Assembly: GCA_016630955.3 (NCBI GenBank)
Contig: CM049989.1
Coordinates: 1,674,001 to 1,738,000, forward strand
Direction: 5' to 3'
Source of the DNA: Didymella arachidicola
Taxonomy: Eukaryota > Ascomycota > Dothideomycetes > Pleosporales > Didymellaceae
Length of the DNA: 64,000 nt
Shown piece by piece: positions 1-11,976 of the stretch. Position numbers and translations under genes: made by a program. A model generated the notes under the pieces. The model was not told the origin of the DNA and did not search any database. It saw only the letters and a program-made list of their open reading frames with translations. Numbering within the stretch: position 1 is the stretch's first letter; each line of letters opens with the position of its first letter.

Positions 1-492
1 ACCGATAACGAACAGAGTGATGGTTAGTAGCGAAACCTCCTCACTGACGTTGAATTCCTTCGAAACACCTTCAAGATCGGCTGTGATGACGGCAGAGTTG
101 AAAGCAACAACGAAACAAGTGATAGCCACACACATTGTGCACCACCACTTGTAAGCCTTCGACCAGTTCTTAGGATTCTCTGGGTCATCCACCTTCCAGG
201 TGACTAGCTCATATCGCTCGATCTTGCCTGTTTTGTTGGTATGGATCCTCGAGATCTGACCATCGATGGTCTCCTGAGTATACTCTTCCAGGTTGGCTTC
301 GTTGCTCAGCGTTCGGATCGGCAGGTTGACTACGTCCGCGCCATCGTGTGTTGGTTCGCGAGTTAGACGTCGCGACTTCGTATGCTCCACGGCGGTATGT
401 GTTGAGGCGCTCGAGTCGGACGAGGTTCTGGCTGGACTGGTTGGAGAGGCGAAGTCTCTCGTCATGGGTTGCACGATTCCTTCGGCAGCCAT
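1..492 (-). CDS. MFS transporter, N-terminal part (cut by window edge)
   Basis: The first 164 codons of a membrane transporter read leftward from an ATG at 492 and run off the window at base 1. Residues 1 to about 105 are a polar cytosolic N-terminus rich in Ser, Thr and Glu. It is followed by a short motif DDPENPKNWSKAYKWW just before the first membrane helix (WCTMCVAITCFVVAFNSAVI). The Pro-Glu-Asn-Pro-x-Asn-Trp-Ser box before TM1 is characteristic of fungal DHA1-type multidrug and polyamine antiporters of the major facilitator superfamily (Tpo1/Flr1-like). The next segment, ending LLTITLFVIG, fits the start of TM2. Substrate cannot be told from this fragment. No intron is evident in the visible part. 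Export of drugs or polyamines at the plasma membrane is a family-level inference. Confidence 0.85.
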   Translation of the reverse strand, partial: MAAEGIVQPMTRDFASPTSPARTSSDSSASTHTAVEHTKSRRLTREPTHDGADVVNLPIRTLSNEANLEEYTQETIDGQISRIHTNKTGKIERYELVTWKVDDPENPKNWSKAYKWWCTMCVAITCFVVAFNSAVITADLEGVSKEFNVSEEVSLLTITLFVIG

Positions 493-2988
493 GATAGGCT
501 GAGGGCAGTATGGGCTCTCAATCGAGGTTTAAGCTTCTAGGAGGATAAAGAGGTTGTCGTTGCAGGCTTCTTAAGTCAAGTGTTCCTCGAGTGTGTAATT
601 GTGACTGGTCCGAGGAGTATGTCTACGGGTAGACCTTTGGGGGTGATCTGCGGCCAGGCTGTGTGAGTCCCACGAAAGAGTGATGGAATGATGATTTCGC
701 CCAAAAGCTGAAGACTTGCTGCGATCTCCATAACAGGTGAGGGGCCTTCACATCTTATACAACCTACGGCAAATCAAACTTTGCAAGGACCATGATAAGA
801 AAATAGAGACTGAATGCTTTTGACGGAGTTCGCTCGGGCTCAAAACCATCTTGAACATCGAATGTCTTGCTGAAGGGGCCTTGCCGCTGCTAAAGCCGCA
901 TTAGGCATGGTGCACCATCCCTTCGCTGATAAGCGCGAAGGAGAAAACTCGGGCTGACCTCATGAGAGAACGATTTTCGAAACTCTCAAACAATTGCGGG
1001 ATCTTTTGGTCTTCGCCCCACTATTCTCGTGTCTTTTCGCCTAGAATAATGCATGGACCGGCTTTCTCGCCTGATGGACATCTTCCCATTTAGACGCTTT
1101 GAACTGAACGTGACGTCAAGATGCCGATTCCTCCAGATAGGGATCGCACAAAAGCTTGCTATCACGAAGCTGATCCGCGACAGGTTTTTGAATGAGGAAG
1201 CGAGTGTGCTTGTTGTGTGAATTCCAAGCAGTACCATTTGGTGGATGATCCAGACAGTGAGAGTTCAGTCAGACTGGAACCTACCTTCCTTGGCGCTACA
1301 CCTTCACAGGCACAGCATCTCTAAATGCAGAGACGAGAGGTGCGAAGGATGAAAATGAAAACTATAAAGTGGACCAGCACGTGTACTTGCGTTTTGGATT
1401 GAAGGACTTCGATGTTGTTGCGACCTGAGAACAAGCGCAGACGCGTGGTGGATCGACCGAACATCGCGAATCGCGTCTGTTGGACTGGAATGTACTGTGT
1501 AGAGCCCTATGAGCCCCAAGCTTAGCTTGTGACTGCCTGTGACTGCTTGTGACGAAGAGAAACAATCAGTCAGACGGTTGCAGTCGCGGGTATCACGAAG
1601 CATTACCCTCATTCCTTGGGTTGCCCTGCTGATGACAATGCCACGAGAGGAATAGAGTGAGAGTACAGTCGTATTCGCAAGGCGTCCGCCGTGAATTTTA
1701 TGAAAGAATATGTGTGCTCTGGACACTAGGTCAGCATTGCTATGCTGAACTGTATATGCTGATCTAGTGTAGCACTATCACTCTCGTAAATGAAGCGAGC
1801 GAGGAGCGCTTCATTGCTGGGGCTGACTTCGGCCATCGCAGAGGGCCTGCTGATTTGAGTGGAATCACGCTCTAGGGACGTGTGTTCTGCAAGCTTTGCC
1901 GCAGACTGAACGCAGAATACAGGAGACTTATCAGATTTTCGCATCGGCTAACTCCATCGTAGCACCGCAGCCATGCCGGCCTATGCAGGCAGGCAGCCAA
2001 GTGTCAAGGTTTCAGTTTGCGGCCCGAGCATCTCCTGGTCGCATTTTCGATGCAGCTGGGTCGGACTCGCCAGTAATGGTAAAGAGGTCGTATTGCATCT
2101 GCCGCTGATATCTGGTAGGAGAAGGGTTTGGATGGTTTACAACGGCTGACGGCTGAGCGTGTGGGAGTCGAATGCCACCAGTGCGCCTTGAGTGATAAGC
2201 TATCCGGTTCCGCACGGTACGGATGTGAACATGGAAAATTGGTTCATCAGAGTCATGAGTGCATGGACTCGGTTGAGGGCGATGGCACAAAAGGCGGGCT
2301 TTGGCTCAAGCAATGTTCTTGGAGATGCTTGTTGTCGACGTTGAGCAGATTGCTACACTTAAATCTATATGGAGATATCCATGGATAGCACTAACAAGGA
2401 GAGCGCCTGCAGAAGTGGGAGGCACGTTCCTTCCGTTTGGCCCACTGTCGCTGCCGTTCGGTTTAGAGTGGATCCTCCCCACTTCGGAACTATCGAAGCA
2501 ATCACGACCAACAAGGTGCCCAGAGGCAGACGCGCTTTGCAAACCACGGCTGTTTGCACCTTCGTGTTCGAGTATACACGATCGCGCTGCTTCATGGTGG
2601 CACCCCTGAGAGACCAGACGCTCATCAGAACCACTGTCCTCGAAGGCTGACACCACATCTCCCGATCAACCTGCATCCTCGTCTCTTGCCATCAACAGCC
2701 CACCCAGACCGTCGGGACATTGTCAAGCTCTCGGTGCTCACTTCCCGCCCGCTATTGGCTGGGCTTCTGCTGTGCTTTGGGAGGCTTGCTCTATCGAGGC
2801 CCCGTTCGGCGTCATCAACAGAAGGCAGAAGAAGCAGGCAATTCGCGCCCTCTGCAGCTGCACTGCGCATTGAGCGTGCGCTACTGGCCCCCGTTTCAGC
2901 TGGCAGGACGCGGTCACGACAAGGACCGGCCTTAAGGAATTTCTGCTGTAGCAAATTCTATTAATCCGTTGGAGCCGTCGTGTTCGAA
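493..2988. other. Intergenic region, no convincing gene
   Basis: About 2.5 kb between the leftward transporter and the rightward RNA-binding protein gene. Open frames here are short, overlap on opposite strands and show no recognisable motif or gene-like codon use. It should contain the promoter of the transporter next to 492 and the distal 5' region of the RRM gene. Confidence 0.5.
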
Positions 2989-3212
2989 ATGGGTAAGTGC
3001 TAAGAGCCCCTCGTCCGTAACTTCCCCTCCGTCTTGCACCATCACAGTGCTCTTCCTAATTCATCTTGACACCTTTCCTGCTGACCTCTACCCCTCCAGA
3101 CGACAATTACCGACCCAGTGAAACTGTGAGTACAGCATGCTTCTTTACCCTCTTGTTTCCGTTGCCCCAGTCAAAAGCATGGCGTCAGCGAGTACATGGA
3201 TTCTCGGGATAG
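2989..3212 (+). CDS. Candidate 23-aa mini-gene or spliced upstream ORF
   Basis: An ATG at 2989 is followed after four bases by a strong donor (gtaagt at 2993). A pyrimidine-rich tract and cctccag acceptor end at 3099. The next exon, 3100-3125, continues in frame to another good donor (gtgagt at 3126), and an acceptor (ttgccccag) ends at 3170. A third exon, 3171-3212, ends in TAG. The spliced product would be 23 residues starting MDDNYRPSET. Three correctly spaced splice-like signals in frame are suggestive. I recognise no family, and the segment may simply be the spliced 5' leader of the RNA-binding protein gene that starts at 3482. Confidence 0.22.
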
Positions 3213-3481
3213 AGACGGCAAGTTTGAAGAACGGTGAGAGCCTGAATTGAGCACGCTTCCAATTGTTGCGCGGCATCACCTTCCATGGTTCGCGCTCGTG
3301 GGAAGGCAGGCACGTGACGCCGGCACCTGCCGTGCTTGTCCACTCGAGAGCTCCGACCAACCGTGGCTCACTCACCTCGCGACCTCACACACCCAGCCTC
3401 ATCGAACGCGCGCAACCTCCATCCTGTCGCCGTTCTTCTCTTTCCCATTCGTCGTATCACATTCACTTGAGCGTTGCAATC

Positions 3482-5140
3482 ATGTCGTACGAAACTGACA
3501 ATTACGACCAGCGCGACCGGTCTCCTCGCAGACGATCTCGCTCACCGCGCCGCTCCAGACGATCATACTCTCCTCGCAGCCGCTCAAGGAGCAGGGACGA
3601 CTATCGTCGCAGTGAACGTCGTTCGCGATCCCCAACAGGTGGTGCACAGGGTTCAGGAAGTTATCAGTCGTACGGAGCTAGCCGCGGAGGAGCGCCTCGT
3701 TCGACGGAAAACAAGGACAACATGATGCAAAGCATTCGCGACTCGTCTCAGCAGGACCGCCGCGTCTATGTCGGCAATCTGTCATATGATGTCAAGTGGC
3801 ATCACCTGAAGGACTTCATGCGACAAGGTAAGGTTAGCGATGCCCAGAAAAATGTCGCGTGCTAATGCGCGCACAGCTGGCGAGGTTCTCTTCGCCGACG
3901 TCTTATTGCTACCGAACGGAATGTCAAAGGTAATAACTTGATGGCTGGTCTTGATCGTAAGAAGGATGGAGGTTGACTGGCTTTTGCTTGGATGTAGGGC
4001 TGTGGCATCGTGGAATATGCAACTCGGGAGCAGGCACAGAATGCCGTTGCGACGCTCAGCAACCAGAACCTGATGGGCCGACTCGTATACGTTCGCGAAG
4101 ACCGAGAGGCCGAGCCTCGTTTCACCAACCCCGGCTCCTCGCGCGGAGGATTCGAAGGCGGCATGGGCGGCCGTGGCGGATTCCAAGGTGGCTTTGGTGG
4201 CCCACCAGGAGGAGCAGCTGGCGCTGGTGGCAGGCAGGTCTACGTTGCCAACGTTTGTGCCCCCACATCTCGCTATTGACAGTACAGGGCATTTGACTAA
4301 CATCTGGACAGCTACCATACAATGTCGGCTGGCAGGACCTGAAGGATCTCTTTCGCCAGGCTGCTCACACTGGGTCTGTCCTTCGTGCTGATGTTCACAT
4401 CGCGCCTGATGGTCGACCAAAAGGCTCTGGTGTCGTTGCTTTCGAGACAGTAGACGATGCCAGGAACGCCATCACCCAATTCAACGGCTACGACTGGCAG
4501 GGTCGTAACCTTGAAGTCCGCGAAGACCGCTTTGCCGGTAACACTGGCTTCGGTGGACGTGGTGGATTTGGTGGAGGCCGTGGGGGCTTCGGTGGAGGCT
4601 TTGGCGCTCGCGGAGGCTTTGGCGGCCGCGGCGGCTTTGGCGGTGGCTTCGGGGGAGGACGTGGTGGTTTTGGCGGTGGGTACGGTGGACCGCCCGGAGG
4701 ACCTGGCTTCGACCCCAACGGTCCTTCGAACCCTCCCAACCCCTTCACCGATTTCGCTGCTTCCGGTGGCGATCCCAGCAACTTGATCTACGTCCGCAAC
4801 CTACCCTGGTCCACTAGCAACGAGGATCTTGTCGAGTTGTTCACCACAATTGGCAAGGTCAACCGCGCTGAGATCCAGTATGAACCGAACGGCCGCTCTC
4901 GTGGAACCGGTGTCGTTGAGTTCGAGCAGCAGCCCGATGCTGAGACAGCTATCGGTATGTCAACATCCATCTCTCACTCACAGACTTAGCACTAACAGCT
5001 CTGCAGCCAAGTTCACAGGGTACCAGTATGGTGGCAGGCCCCTTGGCCTGTCGTACGTCAAGTACACAAACCAGAACAATGGCGACATAATGGAGGGCAC
5101 CGAGAACACTGGTGGTCTGACACAGGACCAGATCATGTAA
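3482..5140 (+). CDS. SR/RGG RNA-binding protein with three RRMs (Gbp2/Hrb1-like)
   Basis: Exons are 3482-3827, 3877-3929, 3998-4252, 4312-4954 and 5007-5140, giving 476 aa. The N-terminus (about residues 10-60) is an Arg/Ser domain with repeated SPRR and RSRS motifs. RRM1 begins RRVYVGNLSYDVKW and carries KGCGIVEY as RNP1. RRM2 begins RQVYVANLPYNVGWQDLK with RNP1 KGSGVVAF. RRM3 begins NLIYVRNLPWSTSNEDL with RNP1 RGTGVVEF. Glycine/RGG-rich linkers lie after RRM1 and, at length, after RRM2. SR tail plus three RRMs plus RGG linkers is the architecture of yeast Gbp2/Hrb1 (hnRNP M-like) shuttling proteins, which bind nascent mRNA with TREX and take part in mRNA surveillance and export. The first intron splits the RRM1 helix. 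Npl3 was considered, but it has only two RRMs. The gene converges on the carrier gene downstream. Confidence 0.88.
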
Positions 5141-5411
5141 GCTGTTTTCAAGCGGCATGTGCGAGTTTGTTCAAGCAATGGCGATGGGGTATGTCTGCCA
5201 GCTATCTGGGTCTTCTTCATGTTAGGGAACATCTTTCACATTTATACTGCGCATCTCCAGGAGACTGCTATTCGGAGAGAAATATTTGCGCTCTCATGAT
5301 GGATCATTTGGCGGATCACAAAATTTCCTACTGTATTAAAATGCGAAACCCCGAGTAGGTCAGGTTTCAATCATGAACACGATCTTGGCGTTGATCATTT
5401 GCGTGACCTAT

Positions 5412-6440
5412 TCATTGTTGCTGCAATATACGCATCATCCATTCATAAACCGCCCATTGTACGGCATTCACAATGAAGGCTCGCACGCTGCATATACCCA
5501 ACCCTCTGAAAAAGACGCCAGCGCCTTCATTCTGGTATGCATGCTTTGCGATATGTAGAGCGCCCATGTGTGCTCTCCTCTCTACAGCATGGAATAATGT
5601 CTGTTGTTCACCTCCACGCATTGGCTCCGGCTGCAGCACCTGTGTCTGCACTCTCGTCTTGACCACGTCCAGTGGAAAAATCGACGCCCACGTTATCACT
5701 CCCGCAATTCCTCCACACATCAGCACCTTGAACGCCATCTGCTTATCCGTATCGTCTGGCGAGCTCCACGCCTGCTTACACCATTCATACGACCAGAAGC
5801 TACTCTTGTTAGCCAAGGCTCCTCCACGCAGTACAGCACAGCTTACTAGAACCCATATCCCACTGCGTCCCGCACACTCGTTATCCCACCTCCATAGTAC
5901 AGCCCTCTTACACCATCTTTCATCCATATCTGTCGCGCAATCGACCAGCTCGTCACTTGCCTATCCGTCGATACTTGCGCGCGACATTTGATAAGTTCCG
6001 TGGGCGCAGAGACCACAAAGGACGCAAACCCGCCTGTTGCACCCGCAAGGAAGACTTTCGCGAACGAATTTGGGGTCGCAGGGGAGTCGCCAAGCAGCGT
6101 GAGCGTGCGATTGTAGGTCATGAAGAGGAGCGCGTTCAATGCGCCGTAGCCGAGGACCGGTGCTGTTGCGCCTACACTTGAAAGCATGAATTTAGCCTAT
6201 GTGCTACTTGCGGATCTTGGGATGACATGGGGAAGGTATACCTTTGACCAGCGTTCCCGCATTCTCGAATTGCCCTGTGAAGCCGCGCTTGGCTATGTGG
6301 GCAGCCGTCGCTGTCCGCGTGTCTGTCGAGACATCTTGCGCGGGCCCGGCTTGAAGTCGTGTCTTGATCAGGTCGAGTGGATTGCCGATTACTATGCCCA
6401 CGGCGCCAGACACGTAGCCGGCCCAGAAATCGGCGGACAT
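5412..6440 (-). CDS. Mitochondrial carrier (SLC25), ornithine/carnitine-like
   Basis: Exons (leftward) are 6440-6242, 6171-5847 and 5799-5412, giving 303 aa, the usual carrier length. All three repeat signatures are present. Repeat 1 has GNPLDLIKTRLQAG, repeat 2 has SAPTELIKCRAQV, and repeat 3 has FPLDVVKTRVQTQ. The exon 2/3 junction restores GYGFYFWSYEWCKQ, which supports the 47-nt intron. The second-repeat APTELIKCRAQ and the C-terminal RAFIVNAVQWAVYEW resemble the ornithine and carnitine/acylcarnitine carriers (SLC25A15/20/29, yeast Ort1/Crc1). The exact substrate is not settled. The expected site is the mitochondrial inner membrane, exchanging small cationic or acyl metabolites. Sense-strand composition changes from C-rich in the 5' half to G-rich in the 3' half. 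Confidence 0.85.
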
Positions 6441-7584
6441 TGTTGCAATGGCATGGGGAACTCGGGACTCGGGAACTTGGAGGGGTACTTTTGGCGATGT
6501 TGGAATGTGGGGCGCGGCTATGGCCGAGGCAAGATGCTCGAGGTGATTGTTGCTGGGGCGATTTGAGGTGGATACGAAGAGGACATTGTTTTGATTAAAG
6601 AAACGAGGTGTGGGTTGGAGAAATCTCTGTGAAATGGGTATTCGATATGCTTATGGAAGGAATTGGCAGGCCACCGGCCAAGTCATCAGGCAGGTCATGC
6701 ATAAGATAGCCCAGCTCCATGTACAAAGTCACGCAGGCGTGGCCAGGAGCTATAAGATCTTGAGGTTGTGCAAGTGCATCTTCCCAGAACTATCACGAGG
6801 TCATGGTCAAGTATGACCTTGAGCCAGCTGAGACCTGCAGCCAGAGCACAAGCACTGCTGTTCGACGGGCTTCAGATGTCTGCGGTGCAAGATGACGCCC
6901 GATTCGCTAGCTTCACCGCTGGCCTTGTCGACGTCAGCGTCCATGAGCGCCTGCCATCTCCGATCAGATCAGTGACGCCGCAGCTGTGATGAAGCTTGCC
7001 GATGCTGTCGGCTTCGAGAACCGTCAAACTGTTCATAGATATCATCTATCAGCCAGATCTTGGGTCGCGGGTGGCGACTCGAATGATTCACTGTTTCAGA
7101 GCACTGACCTTCGAGGATGAGGCCTGAGTCTTAGACGATCTCCCCCGCCGCCACCCACAGCTTTACCTTCCAAACACACCCTCAACATTCACTGCTCTAC
7201 ATTCTTTGTTCCTTCTCTCATATCATCTTTCAGCAGTACACATGTCTGTGTGAAGCAAACGATCCTCAAGCACTATCACGTCGATTTGATCATGCGCGTG
7301 CAATTGACACAACTGTTCCGAGACAAGACACACGGTACGTCTGCGCCTGTGCATCTCCTGCTTGGGACATCCAACGCAGCATCTTGAAAGCTCATCACGG
7401 ACCGCTGTTACGCTTCTATAGCTACATCGAAGCTTCCGCATGTCTCTCGTAGTGCTGCGCTCGCCATCTCCGTGGCTGAAAGAGCTGACAGCGCCCAGTA
7501 CCATACACACTCTAGCCCACGGCTTCGTAATACACGCCACCCACACCCATCTTTTGACCAGTCGCAAACGACTTTCACTCTCCA
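6441..7584. other. Divergent intergenic region
   Basis: About 1.1 kb between the start of the leftward carrier gene and the rightward NYN-domain gene, so it should hold both promoters. The last 450 bases before 7585 are rich in CT and CA tracts, typical of fungal core promoters and 5' UTRs. No coding segment is recognised. Confidence 0.5.
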
Positions 7585-9501
7585 ATGCCTTCGCAACCTG
7601 CCGCTAAGGGTTGGGACTTCGGCTCGGTCTTCGATCTCATTGATTCTTCCGACGTTCACGATGTCGGCTCTCCGAAGCTGGAGAACCGCACACCTCTCGT
7701 CAGGCCGAGCCTCGCACCGCCAGATGGTGGGATACGACTTGGCAGCTTTATGAAGCTGTTTGAAGACCTCGGCATAGACGATGCGCCGCTGCCTCTGCTT
7801 TCGATGTCGCCCTCAGACCCAGAGTCTTCTGGCATTAGCAACGCTGGTGACACACTGCTGCCATCTCCACACTTCGATCAAGATCCGAACCTTCCTGAGC
7901 CTACTGCTGGCACAGATGACACTCAGACGGTGTTAACTAAGAAGCAACGCAAGCGGGCGCGACAGCAGGCTGAGAAAGAGCAACAGCACAAGATCGAAGA
8001 AGAGGCGCTCCAAGCACGGAACCATCAAACGAAGGGCCCGTTCGGGGAAGCTCAGCGTAAGCAGCTGCAGAAGCAGATTGAGAGCGTTTTCGGAGCTAGG
8101 CACACAGTTGCGGCGACCGCTACACCTGTTCTGCTCCCTGGAACTGCCGATCTTGAGCAAACCCCATCCAAGAAGCCCAGGAGTCGCTCTCCATCTAAGG
8201 AGATGCGGCCTGAGATTTTCACAAAGCCAATTTTGCCCGGCTCTCCCACCAAAGCATCTCGACCTGCATCTCCCCCGAAGCAGTCTCGAGCTCAGTCGCG
8301 ACCCAACGTTGGAGCCAAGGTCAGACCTGCGACTCCAGCTCCTGTTATTGAATCAGTTCAAATATCTTCGCCCCAGAAGAAAGTTGCACAAACACCATCG
8401 CCTGTGAAGGCACAGCGACCTGCTCTCGAGCAGCGCGTTAGCTCTGCGACACCGCTCGCGCAGCCTGCATTGACACAAACGCAGATTACACGATCTGTCA
8501 CACCAACTCCTTTGGACTATGGCGCTAGCCACGGTCTTGTGCCTCGGACTGTTCGTCCCACAACAGTGCCGCGATCAGCACAGCCTGCTGTCATTACGCA
8601 GCCTTCAACGCCAACGCCAGCACCTGTTGCGGCTCCCACGTCTGCACGGAAATTTTCCACGCCTTATAACGCTCCTGAGTCTATCACAATCAGACCATCA
8701 GTGGAGCGACACATTCACTTTCACACCAAACTTCTCAGCACGTTCCCCGATGACGCCAAGTATATTGTTGCGCCTAGGCAGCTGGTCAATGAGAAGACCG
8801 CGGCAGAGGGCATTCATATCTTCGTCGATGCCTCGAACATCATGATTGGTTTCAAGGACATCTTGCGCAAGTATGGTGTACGTCAACACGAGATGGCTTT
8901 CGACAGCCTCGCACTTCTGCTCGAGCGCCGTCGTCCGGTCGCAAAGCGCGTCTTCGCCGGATCTCACCGCGAAGCTAATCCTCTGCCATCGATCAAGAAG
9001 CTTGTCGAGACGTCCAAGGCGGTAGGGTACGAAAGCATCCTACAAGAGCAAGTTTTCATCAGCCGTGACGACTCGGAAAAGAAGAAATTCTACGACGATG
9101 TCAAGCGACTAGGTTGGCACAAGGCACAACAGCTTCGCTCTGGCAGCGGCAGCGACTCTGAAACGGGTCCTGCTGCTCCCAAGACCCCTTCTGCCCCGAG
9201 ATGGGTAGAGCAGGGCGTCGATGAGATTCTTCACTTGAAGATGTGCCAGAGCATTCTTGATACCGACGAGCCCAGCACCATGGTGCTCGCAACGGGCGAC
9301 GGCAATGTGGCAGAGATGAGCGATGGTTTCTTGGCGCATGTACAGAGGGCGCTCAAGCGTGGTTGGAAGGTTGAGTTGATCAGCTGGAGACAGCAGACCA
9401 ACGGCGGGTACAGGAACAAGAAGTTCAGGACTAAGTGGGCGGAACATTTCAAGATCATTGAGCTGGATGAGTTTGTGGAGGACTTGATCGATACTGCCTA
9501 G
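7585..9501 (+). CDS. NYN/PIN-like nuclease-domain protein
   Basis: Intronless ORF of 638 aa. Residues 1 to about 350 are low complexity (Pro, Ser, Thr, Lys) with a basic/coiled stretch near 112-140 (KKQRKRARQQAEKEQQ) and many SPxK-type sites, so this half is probably disordered and phosphorylated. The C-terminal half, from about residue 408, is a NYN (PIN-like) ribonuclease fold. HIFVDASN holds the first acidic residue (Asp415) and Asn418, VDEILHLKM holds Asp546, and ATGDGN holds Asp572. These acidic positions match the metal-binding residues expected in PIN/NYN nucleases, so the protein is probably an active Mg-dependent RNase. Its RNA target cannot be inferred. The first ATG of the long frame is used, and no upstream in-frame ATG was found. 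Confidence 0.8.
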   Translation: MPSQPAAKGWDFGSVFDLIDSSDVHDVGSPKLENRTPLVRPSLAPPDGGIRLGSFMKLFEDLGIDDAPLPLLSMSPSDPESSGISNAGDTLLPSPHFDQDPNLPEPTAGTDDTQTVLTKKQRKRARQQAEKEQQHKIEEEALQARNHQTKGPFGEAQRKQLQKQIESVFGARHTVAATATPVLLPGTADLEQTPSKKPRSRSPSKEMRPEIFTKPILPGSPTKASRPASPPKQSRAQSRPNVGAKVRPATPAPVIESVQISSPQKKVAQTPSPVKAQRPALEQRVSSATPLAQPALTQTQITRSVTPTPLDYGASHGLVPRTVRPTTVPRSAQPAVITQPSTPTPAPVAAPTSARKFSTPYNAPESITIRPSVERHIHFHTKLLSTFPDDAKYIVAPRQLVNEKTAAEGIHIFVDASNIMIGFKDILRKYGVRQHEMAFDSLALLLERRRPVAKRVFAGSHREANPLPSIKKLVETSKAVGYESILQEQVFISRDDSEKKKFYDDVKRLGWHKAQQLRSGSGSDSETGPAAPKTPSAPRWVEQGVDEILHLKMCQSILDTDEPSTMVLATGDGNVAEMSDGFLAHVQRALKRGWKVELISWRQQTNGGYRNKKFRTKWAEHFKIIELDEFVEDLIDTA

Positions 9502-11976
9502 TCGCAGGTTTGTTGTTAGGATATTGCTATCTTCAGCGTTCATGGAGCATGGCTGGCGTTTTATTGTTACAATAATCTCGATACGAGATGGCATTCAGCA
9601 TCAGATACATGTTACCGCATAGTTACGACGCTTTCACAATGACCATGTCCTCTCGCATCACTTCTACAAGCGTCTCGCACTACATCATCAATCTAGCATG
9701 CACGATGTGCACTCACTCTGGTGAACTCGATCAACCTCACGATCGCACCATTCCAAGGCACTGCAGCGCCGATCCGGCACCTTCCTTACGACGTCACGGC
9801 AGCAGGGCAAATCTGCGAAGACGTCCCGCTGGCGGCAGAGCATGCGTTCGCATCAACGCACGGCCCCCACGCACGCCACAAATACGAAATACGCTGAGCT
9901 GAGCCAGCGTATTCCAACGTGTTCGCATGCGCAGTCCTACTCACAACTGAGCAGGGCGCAAGCCGGCGCAAGATACTGGCGCAGCGACCTGGCGTACCTG
10001 CCACCGCCTGCTGGGATGTGAAACACGAATCGACGGGATGGTCTTGCGCGTCGCGCAGCGCATACCGCAGATAAGGCGGAATCGGTGTTTAGGGGCCCCG
10101 CGAGGCGTTGTTTGGCTGTTTGAATCAAGCGGGGATGATGTTAGGAGCCGGTTCGGGGGTTCTCTTGCAAGGAGCCGTTTGTGGCTGTTTCGAGGCAGTT
10201 GTTGGGGCAGGGGTGCATGTCGTGCGAGATAGTCGTTGAAGCAACTGTTCGTTGGGGCAGGGAGTGCATGCAGTGCCGTTGTGAATCAAAGGTTTGCATG
10301 GTTTGGAGACTTGCAGCTGTCGCGCATGGATATGAGTGTGGAGCTGAGCGTTTTGTTTGAAGCGGGTGTTGCAGGGCTAGGGTTGCGAGAGATGTGTGGA
10401 GAAAGGAGACATGCCGTGCCTCAGGCACCAACCGTTGTTACTCCTGTATAAGGAAGTTCTTGGCTGGGTTTACATCTAGGATCGTGAGGCTAGGCTGGAA
10501 CATTGTTTGCGAAGGTAGAGTCAGACAGTTCGGGGTTTCAAATTGCGATGTGCAGACTTGGGAGAATAGGGTCGTCTAGACTTGGAGAAGCCGTTGAAAA
10601 TCTCTCAGTGCAGAGTGGAGATGTCGTGGTTTCGATATTTCTCTCGTACAAAAACGTGACAGGCGCGACGAGTTCGTGCGAGGTGCAAAGTTACTGCGGG
10701 TCGGACGAAAAACAGCGAGTCACGAGAGCCAAAGTGTTGGGCGAGGGAAATTAACGTGGTGAGAGTTGCGCCAAGAGAGCCCGGCAGGCTCGCGTTTTGC
10801 TGACGAACAACCAACGGCATGCGGATCGCGCGAGATGCCGAGCGCCTAATCTGACCACACCGCAGAATTGCAGCCATCCATGGGCTCCGGTAGTGCGCTG
10901 CTTGGGCGGTGCGATTGGACAGCAGCCGTTTTCCACAAGATTGGCGTCACGCAGAGTGGGTGCTTTGTAAGGACACCATTTGGGTGCAGGCTGCAAGTGT
11001 CAGAGTGCAGGAGCTGCGTGGTTGTTTCGTGCGCAGATGCGGCTGGGGCTGTGAGACGTGATTGCTGCGGCGACTGCGAGGCTGATGCTTACACAGCGCA
11101 GGAATTAGGCGTCGCCAGGTTGTCAGCAATCTCAAAGTAGACTACTCGAGCAAGGTCATGCCGTCAAGATATGCTGTGGTTGATTGACGTAGGGGAACGC
11201 CTTCACTGTTTGATGTTGGCGCAGCGTGATGACGTCTTTGGAGGCTAGACAAAGCTAATGCACACGTGCATCACAGCCTTTTTTTCGCTCTGGCGAAAGC
11301 CTCTGCTTGGGCGGTCTTGGGAGACTTGGGCGCATCCGGCAACATGGAAAACGCGGTGCGACGTCGAAACGTGAGCGAGTGCTGTCAGGCCTGGGGGCGG
11401 CCAACCTGGAGCACTCGCGTGAGCACGGGAATGCGCCCGTCAGCAGCGCGTTCTTTGTGAAGGCTGCTTGACGGCACCGACGGCACCGGCGACACAGCTA
11501 CAATGAACACGGCGCACTCGGGACAAAGCATCATGCAATTGAACATCGCGGTCCCGGCGAGGCTCGCAGGCTCGCACGACTTGCGCTCCGTCGCGTGCAT
11601 GGTTTTGCGTTAGGCAGGCCTCATCTCGCTTGCGCGCGCCATGCCGAGTCCGTTTAGCCTGCGAGACAGGCCTGGCGCCGTAAGCCCTGCTTAGCATCCG
11701 TGAGCTTCCACGGCCTCTAATAGCTGGCTCCTCCCGACCGCTGCGTCCCAGGCCTGCTGGTTCTCTTGACGCTGACCTCTGCTCTCGAACCCCTCGGTCC
11801 CGCACCCTCGATCCTCCGCTGCTCTCCGCCAGCGTCCCAGCATCCCTCGGTCGTGTGCTGCCTCGCCGTTGCCTGCGCAAGAGTCCGCCCCAAACACTGC
11901 GCCGCTCCCCGACCAGACCGCCAAATATTATTTCTTCGCCGGCCAACTCTCTGCTGCCACCACACCCGCCGCCAGC
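9502..11976. other. Long intergenic region upstream of AUR1
   Basis: About 2.5 kb without a supportable gene. Short ORFs on both strands lack motifs. The last 270 bases before the AUR1 start are C- and pyrimidine-rich on the + strand and are probably its promoter and leader. An open frame extends upstream of the chosen AUR1 ATG but contains no earlier ATG. Confidence 0.5.

Noticed and set aside
4488..4781. Pro/Lys-rich ORF on the minus strand
   Set aside because: Antisense of the Gly-rich linker of the RRM protein; composition is a by-product of GGN codons.
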